Assembly: GCA_938039795.1 (NCBI GenBank)
Contig: CALHWU010000017.1
Span: forward strand, 1-22,338
Reading direction: 5' to 3'
Source of the DNA: an uncultured Muribaculaceae bacterium
GTDB taxonomy: Bacteria; Bacteroidota; Bacteroidia; Bacteroidales; Muribaculaceae
Length of the DNA stretch: 22,338 bases
How positions within the stretch are numbered: position 1 is the first letter of the stretch; every line of letters starts with the position of its first letter. The notes beneath the pieces were generated by a model. The model ran no database searches, was not told where the DNA came from, and saw only the letters and a list, made by a program, of their open reading frames with translations. This document shows, one piece after another, positions 1-7,200 of the stretch. The translations under genes were made by a program, and so were the position numbers.

Positions 1-266
1 GTTGGTCTGATAGACCAGCCATATCAATGTGCCTTTACTATAGGTGAGTAGTTACGTCGGTAGATATTGGTGCATATTTATGTTAAAATATCGGTAATTA
101 ACATTGATTAACTATATTTGTCCCGTAATCCATGGAATTAATGTTACTTTTGTCAAAATTTAAGTTCATTTGGATAAATAACTCTTAAAGATAATTCCCT
201 CCGAAGGAACTTATGTTTTGAGTGACAACCTTAAATTATTAACCTTAATCAACAAAATCAGCTAAA
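1..266. other. AT-rich leader upstream of the susC-like gene
   Basis: No gene is seen here. The stretch is much richer in A and T than the rest of the window. It starts with a small perfect hairpin (TGGTCT-GAT-AGACCA, 3-17), which has no following T run and so is not a convincing terminator. It contains two matches to the Bacteroidetes -7 consensus TAnnTTTG: TATATTTG (113-120) and TACTTTTG (145-152). ATTAAC occurs at 97-102 and again at 107-112, directly before the first -7 match. Either promoter would give a 5' leader of about 110-150 nt, a common length for susC mRNAs. Confidence 0.6.
113..120 (+). promoter_or_regulatory. Candidate -7 element (TATATTTG) for the susCD-like unit
   Basis: TATATTTG fits the Bacteroidetes TAnnTTTG -7 element. 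The -33 element is poor: only TCGG-like bases lie at the expected 19-21 base distance. A second -7 candidate, TACTTTTG, is at 145-152. Two ATTAAC copies exactly 10 bases apart (97-102 and 107-112) lie just upstream on the same helix face. They could bind an activator that compensates for the weak -33, but this is inference. Confidence 0.4.
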
Positions 267-3200
267 ATGTCTAAAACTTTCAGTGTGAAGACATGGTCGA
301 TGGTTTTGCTTGCCGGTCTGCTTTCAGCAGGTGCGGCTAATGCAACCACGGCTAATGCGGAGACGCCCTCTCCGCAAGCACAGGAGCAAGCCCAGAACAG
401 ATGTACTGGTGTGATTACCGATGAGGAGGGAGAACCCCTTGTTGGAGCTACAGTGCGAGTGCAAGGCACATCTATTGCTGCCTCAGCCAACATCGACGGT
501 GAGTTTACTCTCGCCGGAGTGAAAGTTGGCTCCACCATTGTGGTGAACTACATCGGCTACCAGCCCATGAGTGTGAAATGGGATGGCAAGCCTTTGTCGA
601 TTGTGATGAAGTCAGATGGTAACACTCTTGAAGAAGTCGTGGTGATGGGCTACGGCGTGGAGCAGAAGCGTGCCAAAGTGACTAACTCTATTGCCAAGGT
701 AAGTGAGAAAACGCTTACAGTAGGCTCCAACGCTAACCCTGCGCAGGCTCTTGCCGGTGCGGTTTCGGGTGTTAAGGTGACGATCAATTCGGGTGATCCC
801 TCGGCTACTCCCAAGATTACTATCCGTGGTGGTACGAACTGGGGTCTCGGCGAGAGCAACGATCCTCTGGTGGTAGTAGACGGTCAGATCCGTTCGTCGA
901 TGTCTGACATCAACCCCAACGACATTGCTTCGATGGAAATTCTTAAGGATGCCGGTGCTACAGCCCTTTACGGTGCGCGAGCAGCTAATGGTGTGATCCT
1001 TATCTCAACCAAGACCGGTAAGGATGGCAATGGTAAAGTTAACCTCAGCGTTAAATACGGTCTTACCCACTATAGCAGCGGTTATGACTATGCGAGCGCA
1101 GAGGAATATCTGTATTATTTCCGTCGCGGACTCTATCGTTCGTCCAATCCTAATCCTGAAGTTGCAGGAACAACGTGGCTGACCAATTTCTTCGGCATGC
1201 TGAACAATGGTTCGCAGGGCTTCTCGGCTGGCAACACTGAGTTTAGCGAAACGATGAACTTCAATGTGCTGACAAAAACGGCCGACAACGCTTACCTGTT
1301 GCAGAAAGGCTGGAAAGAAATGCCGGACCCCATCAATGATTTTACCGGCAAAAACGATATACTGCTTTACCGTGGAATTGATGCGCTTAAAGAGAACCTC
1401 AACGAGAATGTTAACTCAGAGGACTACAACCTGAGCTTCTCCGGTGGAAACGACCGCGGCAATTATTATGCTTCGCTCGGCTATTATAATGCGGAAGGCG
1501 CGCTTCCTACTACATTCTACAAGCGCTACAACTTCTCATTCTCCGGCGGTTACAAGATCTCTGACTGGCTTGAGGCTAAATCGGTGTTCAACTACACCCG
1601 CGCCAACTGGAAGAATACTTCAAAAGGTGTGTCGAACGACTACGTGTTCCTGCGTTATGCGTCGATGCCTCCTACAGCACGTCTGACCGACGAGGAGGGC
1701 AATCCTATATACGGTTATGCAGGCTTTAACATGAAGTTTGACCAGGATAAATGGCTTGACAAGAACCAGAGCGACAAGTTCCAGATGACCCAGAAACTGA
1801 CGGCCACCATCATACCGGGTCTGACACTTACCGGCACTATGAGCTGGTTCTATAACGAGCAGTTTGAGGAGCATTTCATTAAGGATCACCAGAGCAGTGT
1901 CAACGGTGCAATATACAAGAACCGTGATGCAAGCGCCGGTTTCCTCCGCTATTTCGACCGTACCTACAATCTCGTGGCTAACTTCAACCGTACTTTCAAT
2001 GAAAAGCACACGGTGACTGCCATGGTCGGTGCAGAGTTCTACAAGCGCCAGTACAAGAGCCTCAGCGCATCGGGCAACAAAGCTGCTACCGATGACTTCG
2101 GCAACCTGCAGTATACATTCGCAGGCACTCAGGATCCTTATCAGGCTTCCTCGCGCAGCGCTTCGACGGTACACGAAAATGAAGCAATTCTGTCATACAT
2201 GGGCCGCGTAGAATATGATTATGAAGGCAAGTATCTTCTCGCAGCAACATTCCGTGAGGACGGCTACTCCCGTCTGCAGGACAACCGCTGGGGCTTCTTC
2301 CCCGGTGTCAGCGCAGGCTGGGTGTTCTCGCAGGAGGATTTCTGGAAAAAGCTTCCCGTCGACTGGATCAACTATGGTAAGATCCGCAGCTCGTTCGGTA
2401 TGAACGGTGTGGTTAACGGCAACATTATCGGTTATTACACTCTCCTCGGTGCTTACAGTTCATATAAGTATGCCGACAATACAGGTTTCCGTATCTCGAC
2501 ACTTCCCAACCTCGGCCTGAAGTGGGAGCGTACACGCACCTTCGAGGTAGGTCTTGATCTCGGCTTCCTGCAGAACCGATTCAACCTTGGCCTGACATAC
2601 TACAACCGTCTGACCATGGACAAATATGCCAACAAGTCTCTGCCTGCTACGACCGGCTTCTCTTCAGTGCTCAACAACAACGGTAAGTTCCGCAACCAGG
2701 GTGTCGAGATTGACGTTAATGCGACTCTGCTCCGTGTGCGAGACTTCCAGTGGACTATCGGAGCTAACCTGACATTCAATAAGAACTGTGTGGTTGAGCT
2801 GCCGTTTAATGACCTTGACAACAATCGCCAGGGTGGTATTCAGGTCTATGCACAGAAAGGCTCTAACGAACTCAAGTGGGTCGGCGGTCTTCAGGAAGGT
2901 CAGGAACCCAATCACATCTGGGGCTTCAAGAAACAGAGAATTCTCCGTTCATGGGCCGACGTCGAGGCTCTGGGTGATTACATCGACATCTCCCGTACAT
3001 CGCCAGCTTCTGTTGCTATCTATGCCAATGAGTCAGGTCTTGAAAAGCTCCGTAAGATGGGCTATGCTAAGGGCGCTGTACGTTTGAGCCCCGGCGATCT
3101 CTATTGGAAAGACCGCAACGGCGACAATATGATTGACGTGTATGACCATTATGACCTCGGCAACCGTATGCCTCACTGGACAGGCGGTTTCAACACCACT

Positions 3201-3677
3201 CTGTCGTGGAAAGGCTTGAGCCTCTATGCACGCTTCGATATGGGCTGGGGCTTCACCGTTTATGACGGCTCTTATGCTTGGGCAATGGGAGGCGGACAGG
3301 GCGCTTTCAACTTCATGACCGACGTCAAGGACTGCTGGACTCCCGAGAACCCCAACGCCAAGCTGCCCCGTTGGGTTGATGCCTCAAATATGGGTACAGA
3401 CTCATGGTGCCGCACATCTGATCTGCTTGCAACAAGCGGAGCTTATCTCGCTTGCCGCGAACTCTCGCTCAGCTACCAGCTCCCCGCCAATATCTGCAAG
3501 AAGTTCCGCAGCCAGGGACTGAGCTTCAGCGTAACGGGTCAGAACCTCGGCTATCTGAAGAAGACTACCCTTCCGCTTCCTGACAACACCCAATATACCA
3601 ATGGCGCATCAGCAGGATGGGGTGGCACATACAATCTGCCACGCAACGTGATCTTCGGACTTAATCTCTCATTCTAA
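267..3677 (+). CDS. SusC/RagA-family TonB-dependent outer-membrane transporter
   Basis: An outer-membrane beta-barrel that imports a ligand, usually an oligosaccharide or peptide, together with its SusD partner using TonB energy. The 1136-residue protein has a signal peptide (about 1-27, ending near AGAANA) and a carboxypeptidase-regulatory-like domain (about 47-116, with EGEPLVGATV and GTSI). The TonB box LEEVVVMGYG follows at 121-130. The plug domain (about 133-250) carries NDPLVVVDG and EILKDAGATALYGARAANG. The rest is a barrel that ends in a C-terminal Phe (LNLSF), the usual outer-membrane insertion signal. The length is normal for the family. The start is the first ATG after the leader and begins the signal peptide. 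A susD-like gene follows after 18 bases. T- and A-ending codons are more frequent than in the GC-rich genes to the right. The ligand cannot be read from the sequence. Confidence 0.96.
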   Translation: MSKTFSVKTWSMVLLAGLLSAGAANATTANAETPSPQAQEQAQNRCTGVITDEEGEPLVGATVRVQGTSIAASANIDGEFTLAGVKVGSTIVVNYIGYQPMSVKWDGKPLSIVMKSDGNTLEEVVVMGYGVEQKRAKVTNSIAKVSEKTLTVGSNANPAQALAGAVSGVKVTINSGDPSATPKITIRGGTNWGLGESNDPLVVVDGQIRSSMSDINPNDIASMEILKDAGATALYGARAANGVILISTKTGKDGNGKVNLSVKYGLTHYSSGYDYASAEEYLYYFRRGLYRSSNPNPEVAGTTWLTNFFGMLNNGSQGFSAGNTEFSETMNFNVLTKTADNAYLLQKGWKEMPDPINDFTGKNDILLYRGIDALKENLNENVNSEDYNLSFSGGNDRGNYYASLGYYNAEGALPTTFYKRYNFSFSGGYKISDWLEAKSVFNYTRANWKNTSKGVSNDYVFLRYASMPPTARLTDEEGNPIYGYAGFNMKFDQDKWLDKNQSDKFQMTQKLTATIIPGLTLTGTMSWFYNEQFEEHFIKDHQSSVNGAIYKNRDASAGFLRYFDRTYNLVANFNRTFNEKHTVTAMVGAEFYKRQYKSLSASGNKAATDDFGNLQYTFAGTQDPYQASSRSASTVHENEAILSYMGRVEYDYEGKYLLAATFREDGYSRLQDNRWGFFPGVSAGWVFSQEDFWKKLPVDWINYGKIRSSFGMNGVVNGNIIGYYTLLGAYSSYKYADNTGFRISTLPNLGLKWERTRTFEVGLDLGFLQNRFNLGLTYYNRLTMDKYANKSLPATTGFSSVLNNNGKFRNQGVEIDVNATLLRVRDFQWTIGANLTFNKNCVVELPFNDLDNNRQGGIQVYAQKGSNELKWVGGLQEGQEPNHIWGFKKQRILRSWADVEALGDYIDISRTSPASVAIYANESGLEKLRKMGYAKGAVRLSPGDLYWKDRNGDNMIDVYDHYDLGNRMPHWTGGFNTTLSWKGLSLYARFDMGWGFTVYDGSYAWAMGGGQGAFNFMTDVKDCWTPENPNAKLPRWVDASNMGTDSWCRTSDLLATSGAYLACRELSLSYQLPANICKKFRSQGLSFSVTGQNLGYLKKTTLPLPDNTQYTNGASAGWGGTYNLPRNVIFGLNLSF

Positions 3678-3695
3678 TTGTAAAATTCGAGAAAA

Positions 3696-5675
3696 GTGAA
3701 AACTATAATAACATCCGTATTCTCGGGGATCGCAGCTATCGGCCTTGCACTTGGTTCAGTATCATGTGCCGATCAGCTCGATATGTCAAACCCCGACCAG
3801 TTTGATGCCGCCGGATTCTGGAACAAAGAATCTGACTTCACCGGCAATATAACTGCCATCATGAATCAGTGGCGTGGAACTTTTGACTCAAACGTTCTGA
3901 TGCATGCCGGCGAACTGCGCACTGACTACTATCTTAATGTCAGCGAGGGCCCCGACGTGACAGGTCTCCGTAATCTGGAGTACGTCAACAATCAGCTTGA
4001 CGCCAGCCATACTCAGTTCAGCAACTATGCCGGCTTCTATGGTCTCATCTCCAACTGCAACACCTATCTCTACTATGATTCAGAGAGAGGTGAGAAATAT
4101 ATCAACCCGCAGCTCCGCAGCTATATGCAGGGTATGATATATGGCATGCGTGCATGGGCTAACTTCCAGATCCACAAGATGTATGGCACAGGCCCTATCC
4201 GCGACAAAGCCGACGTGATACTTGGTGACTATAATGATGTCACTCTTCGCAAGGGTCAGGCAGATCCGGAGGAGTTCCTGCAGAATATCAAAGATGATCT
4301 TGGACGTTCGCTCGCAGCTTTTGAGGCAGCTGGTGCTGTAAACAAAGGAATCTTTGGCGCCTACAACGGTACTGTATACTGGAGCAAGGCTGCTACCGAG
4401 GTGCTCGCAGGAGAAGTGTATCTCTGGAGCGGCAAGGTGTCGACCGTTGGAACAACGCTTGCAGGCCATACAGCGAATCCGGCTGACGTGGCTGTAGCAA
4501 AGCAGTATTTCCTTAATGTTGTCAATAACTATGGCTACCGCCTCATGCCCTCTTATCAGGAAGCCATAAATAACAATGACAACAACCCGGAGCGTATTTT
4601 CGCAACATTCTACAGCATCACGGAAGCAAACACGACATGGTACAACTACATGATGTATGACCCCGTTGTCGGCGGTTCGATCGGAAACTACTGGTCATGC
4701 TTCGAAGATGACGGTCTGACTCCTTCACCCAACGCATCGCGTTTCACCTACTGCTATGTGCCGGGCGCGGATAATGTCAGCAAACTTGGAGATCGCACTC
4801 TCTTCCAGACGCAGCGCATGAACGGCCAGGCTCAGTACCAGTGCCGCAATGCGGTTTACTATCAGTTTGATGATATGGATACCCGCAAGCGTATTTTCCT
4901 TCCGATATACCGTGTGCTTCCAGAAGAGGATGATGATGAAAATCCTATCCGTAATATCGCAAACTTTGACAAGGAAGCTCACGGTCTTGCCGGTTGCTTC
5001 GTGTTCAAGTATCAGGGACAGCTCAACACCGGTACCAATCACCGCGTAGGTTCTACATTCAACACGTATTATCGTCTGCCGCTCATATATGCTTACCTCG
5101 CAGAGATAGCTAACTACGAAGGCAATAATTCGGATGTAGAGAAATACATCAATCTTATCCGCGAGCGTGCTTTCGGCGGTCTGCTCGAGAAGAAAGATGA
5201 TGCCGACTATGCTTATGGTGATGTACGCAATTCGTGGGATCCCGAAGTCTATGGCTACAAGGCCGGTACTTTTGCTGAGAACGAGGTTGCAATCCTTCAG
5301 GAGAAGACAAGAGAATTCTTCCAGGAGGGTCAGCGCTGGTGGGATCTCCGCCGCATGACCAAGGTGAAGAATGGTGCTGAATCAGATCATCTCATCTTCC
5401 AGCCCGAGGGCTGCATGGGTCATGGTCTTGATCTGGCCGCTCATCCCACCTGGTTTGAGGTTGCGCCCAACTCTCTCGCTCTTGATCACAACCCCATCGC
5501 TACCAACACTCCGGTGCTTGACTATGCTACAAAGAAGCATATGGTGCTTTGGCCTCTCGATGCAACTCTGCTGGGTAATGACAAGTCGCTCAAACAGACT
5601 CCAGGATATATTACTGAAGACCAGAAGGCTGAAGAAGCTAAAAAGCCTGAAGCCGATCGTCTGACCGAATGGTAA
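3696..5675 (+). CDS. SusD/RagB-family outer-membrane substrate-binding lipoprotein
   Basis: The surface lipoprotein partner that caps the SusC barrel and binds the ligand. The 659-residue product starts with GTG at 3696; no in-frame ATG lies near enough to preserve the signal peptide. Residues 1-23 form a lipoprotein signal with the lipidated Cys at 24 (GSVSC), followed by acidic ADQLD, compatible with a surface-export signal. SusD hallmarks near the C-terminus are KTREFFQEGQRWWDLRRMTK, VLWPLDATLLGNDKSLKQ and TPGY. It is longer than many SusD proteins of 500-600 residues. The 18-base gap to the susC-like gene and the strong terminator after the stop indicate a two-gene operon. Family assignment is firm; ligand specificity is unknown. 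Confidence 0.95.
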   Translation: MKTIITSVFSGIAAIGLALGSVSCADQLDMSNPDQFDAAGFWNKESDFTGNITAIMNQWRGTFDSNVLMHAGELRTDYYLNVSEGPDVTGLRNLEYVNNQLDASHTQFSNYAGFYGLISNCNTYLYYDSERGEKYINPQLRSYMQGMIYGMRAWANFQIHKMYGTGPIRDKADVILGDYNDVTLRKGQADPEEFLQNIKDDLGRSLAAFEAAGAVNKGIFGAYNGTVYWSKAATEVLAGEVYLWSGKVSTVGTTLAGHTANPADVAVAKQYFLNVVNNYGYRLMPSYQEAINNNDNNPERIFATFYSITEANTTWYNYMMYDPVVGGSIGNYWSCFEDDGLTPSPNASRFTYCYVPGADNVSKLGDRTLFQTQRMNGQAQYQCRNAVYYQFDDMDTRKRIFLPIYRVLPEEDDDENPIRNIANFDKEAHGLAGCFVFKYQGQLNTGTNHRVGSTFNTYYRLPLIYAYLAEIANYEGNNSDVEKYINLIRERAFGGLLEKKDDADYAYGDVRNSWDPEVYGYKAGTFAENEVAILQEKTREFFQEGQRWWDLRRMTKVKNGAESDHLIFQPEGCMGHGLDLAAHPTWFEVAPNSLALDHNPIATNTPVLDYATKKHMVLWPLDATLLGNDKSLKQTPGYITEDQKAEEAKKPEADRLTEW

Positions 5676-5697
5676 TCGGATAAAGACCATATATCAT

Positions 5698-5732
5698 ATA
5701 GGCTCCGCCCACAGGGCGGGGCCTATTTTTTT
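5698..5732 (+). terminator. Intrinsic terminator of the susCD-like operon
   Basis: The arms ATAGGCTCCGCCC (5698-5710) and GGGCGGGGCCTAT (5714-5726) pair over 13 bases with one G-U wobble. They enclose a three-base loop (ACA), and seven T follow (5726-5732). It begins 22 bases after the susD-like stop codon. This is a textbook Rho-independent terminator for the plus strand. Confidence 0.93.
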
Positions 5733-6039
5733 GCGCCCGACATGTAAGTGAAAAACCATCCCCTCGCTCTCCGACCGTTTTCCCCCGCTTTTCGGCTGAT
5801 CCGGTCGCCGGGAAATAATCTGTTCGGTTTTTACGTGCAAAAACCGAACAGATTTTGAGAATAACCATTGCTGTGCTTCATGATGATCCGGGATATGGGT
5901 TCAGGAATGGCGGGCGGCTGTCAGATGCCGAAGAGGAAGGGGAGCGGGGGAGAGAGGTGCATGCGGCCGGCGGCGTCGCCCGAATAGATCTGTCCGACGG
6001 TGAGGGTCAGTTGCCTGATCTTTCCCCTCGGCCCTGAAG
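5733..6039. other. Gap between convergent units, no convincing gene
   Basis: About 300 bases lie between the susD terminator and the end of the minus-strand glycosyltransferase gene. It holds a 16-bp perfect hairpin (5817-5854, listed separately). It also holds a minus-strand frame (5921-6073) with strongly GC-ending codons but no recognised family or start signal, discussed in the findings. Other short open frames on either strand cross the hairpin or have no start signal and were not accepted. Confidence 0.5.
5817..5856. terminator. Long perfect hairpin, probable bidirectional terminator
   Basis: The arms AATCTGTTCGGTTTTT (5817-5832) and AAAAACCGAACAGATT (5839-5854) are perfect complements over 16 bases with a six-base loop, ACGTGC. 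On the plus strand two more T follow. On the minus strand the 3' side reads ATTATTTCC, a weak U-rich tail. The position between convergent units suits termination of the minus-strand mutS-glycosyltransferase unit and a backup stop for susCD. The AT-rich base of the stem makes it a weaker terminator than the one at 5698. Confidence 0.6.
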
Positions 6040-7155
6040 TCAAGACGCCGGAGGAGAGTCGGGCGCTATGCATGCGAGATACTGGCTGAACCGTCGGCTG
6101 AAGGAGAATTCCTCGCGGATGATGTCGGAGATATCATAATCGCCGATGTTGCTGATGTCGATTTCAGCCACTCTTACAGATGCGTGGCGCTCGTCGGGAT
6201 AGGCCAGGGTCAGATTGCGTCCATAGTTGCGGGTCACGTTGCTGCGTGTCAGGAATGTGGAGTAGCCGGCTCCTTTGTCGGATGCCAGCAGACAGGGGTA
6301 TCCCGCCGCGCCAGCTTCGAGAAGCACCTGTCCGACTCCGGCCACAAACAGATATGTGCCGGCGTTTTGATCCAGATATTCGCGAGTGTTGATGGCCCCC
6401 GGCGAGAATGTATCCGGGGTGAGTGAGTAGCGGCGTTTGAGGCGTCGCACTGTGGAGCCGCCGGGTGGCGTTCCGGCGATTTCGAACGGAATGCCCCTTG
6501 ACTGGCAGAATTCGATGGCCGCACAGAGCTGCTGATACTTGTTTTTGCGCAGCCGGCTTATGATGAGGGCTTTGCGCTGGCCGCAATAGCGCCATGCCCT
6601 TTTGACTTCCGCTATGGCATTGGGCAATATGAGGTGAGGGCCTATCGTCGAATAGTCGATCGAGAGCAGCCGGTCGGATATGATGATGCGATAGTCGAGA
6701 TGCCGTAAAGGGGTGGGGTCGATGCCGTTGAGCTCACAATGTACCACGCATCCCGTGCGGTATGCGCCGATGTCCATGCGGTTGAACCGGCGTATGGATC
6801 GCCGGTTCTTGATCTGGAACTCGACGATATCTGCCTTGCAGACCTCAAGCGTGCGGCCAAGAGCTTTCAGGAAGTTCGAGGCATGGAAATTGAGGCGTAT
6901 CCATTCGTATCGGGCGGTTATATAGGGGTTTTCGTTGCGTCCGGCTATGAATATCACTCTGTATCCGCGGTCGGCGAGAGCGTCGGCGTAAGCGGCGAGG
7001 CGCGTTTCGACCCCTCCGCATGGCGCGATGTCTCTGACCACGTAGACGACGACCGGCCTGGCGCGATTGTCGGGCTTGCGGCTTCTCGCGGCTCTGGGAA
7101 CGTTCACGAGCAGGTTGTCAATATCCGACAGTATGGGAAGCGACATCAGGTTCAT
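6040..7155 (-). CDS. GT4-type (GT-B fold) glycosyltransferase
   Basis: Probably transfers a sugar from a nucleotide-sugar donor to a cell-surface glycan; donor and acceptor cannot be told. The 371-residue protein has a Rossmann-like acceptor half (VVVYVVRDIAP at 35-45, then GGVETR at 47-52). The GGVE loop and following helix (LAAYADALADRGYRVIFI) are typical of GT4 enzymes. The donor half contains GVGQVLLEAGAAGYPCLLAS with Glu280 in the expected donor-contacting position, though the second Glu of the common E-x7-E motif is absent. No membrane segment is visible. The roughly 34-residue tail before the first strand is not conserved-looking, so a later start is possible. It lies 45 bases downstream of mutS on the same strand and is probably cotranscribed with it. 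Confidence 0.85.
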   Translation of the reverse strand: MNLMSLPILSDIDNLLVNVPRAARSRKPDNRARPVVVYVVRDIAPCGGVETRLAAYADALADRGYRVIFIAGRNENPYITARYEWIRLNFHASNFLKALGRTLEVCKADIVEFQIKNRRSIRRFNRMDIGAYRTGCVVHCELNGIDPTPLRHLDYRIIISDRLLSIDYSTIGPHLILPNAIAEVKRAWRYCGQRKALIISRLRKNKYQQLCAAIEFCQSRGIPFEIAGTPPGGSTVRRLKRRYSLTPDTFSPGAINTREYLDQNAGTYLFVAGVGQVLLEAGAAGYPCLLASDKGAGYSTFLTRSNVTRNYGRNLTLAYPDERHASVRVAEIDISNIGDYDISDIIREEFSFSRRFSQYLACIAPDSPPAS

Positions 7156-7200
7156 GGCCGGTGGGGCTTCAGGGAGGGCAAACGTGTGAATGGGTCACGG

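Noticed and set aside
5638..5868. 76-codon minus-strand frame crossing the susD end
   Set aside because: It spans both hairpins and part of the susD-like gene on the opposite strand, which makes coding unlikely.
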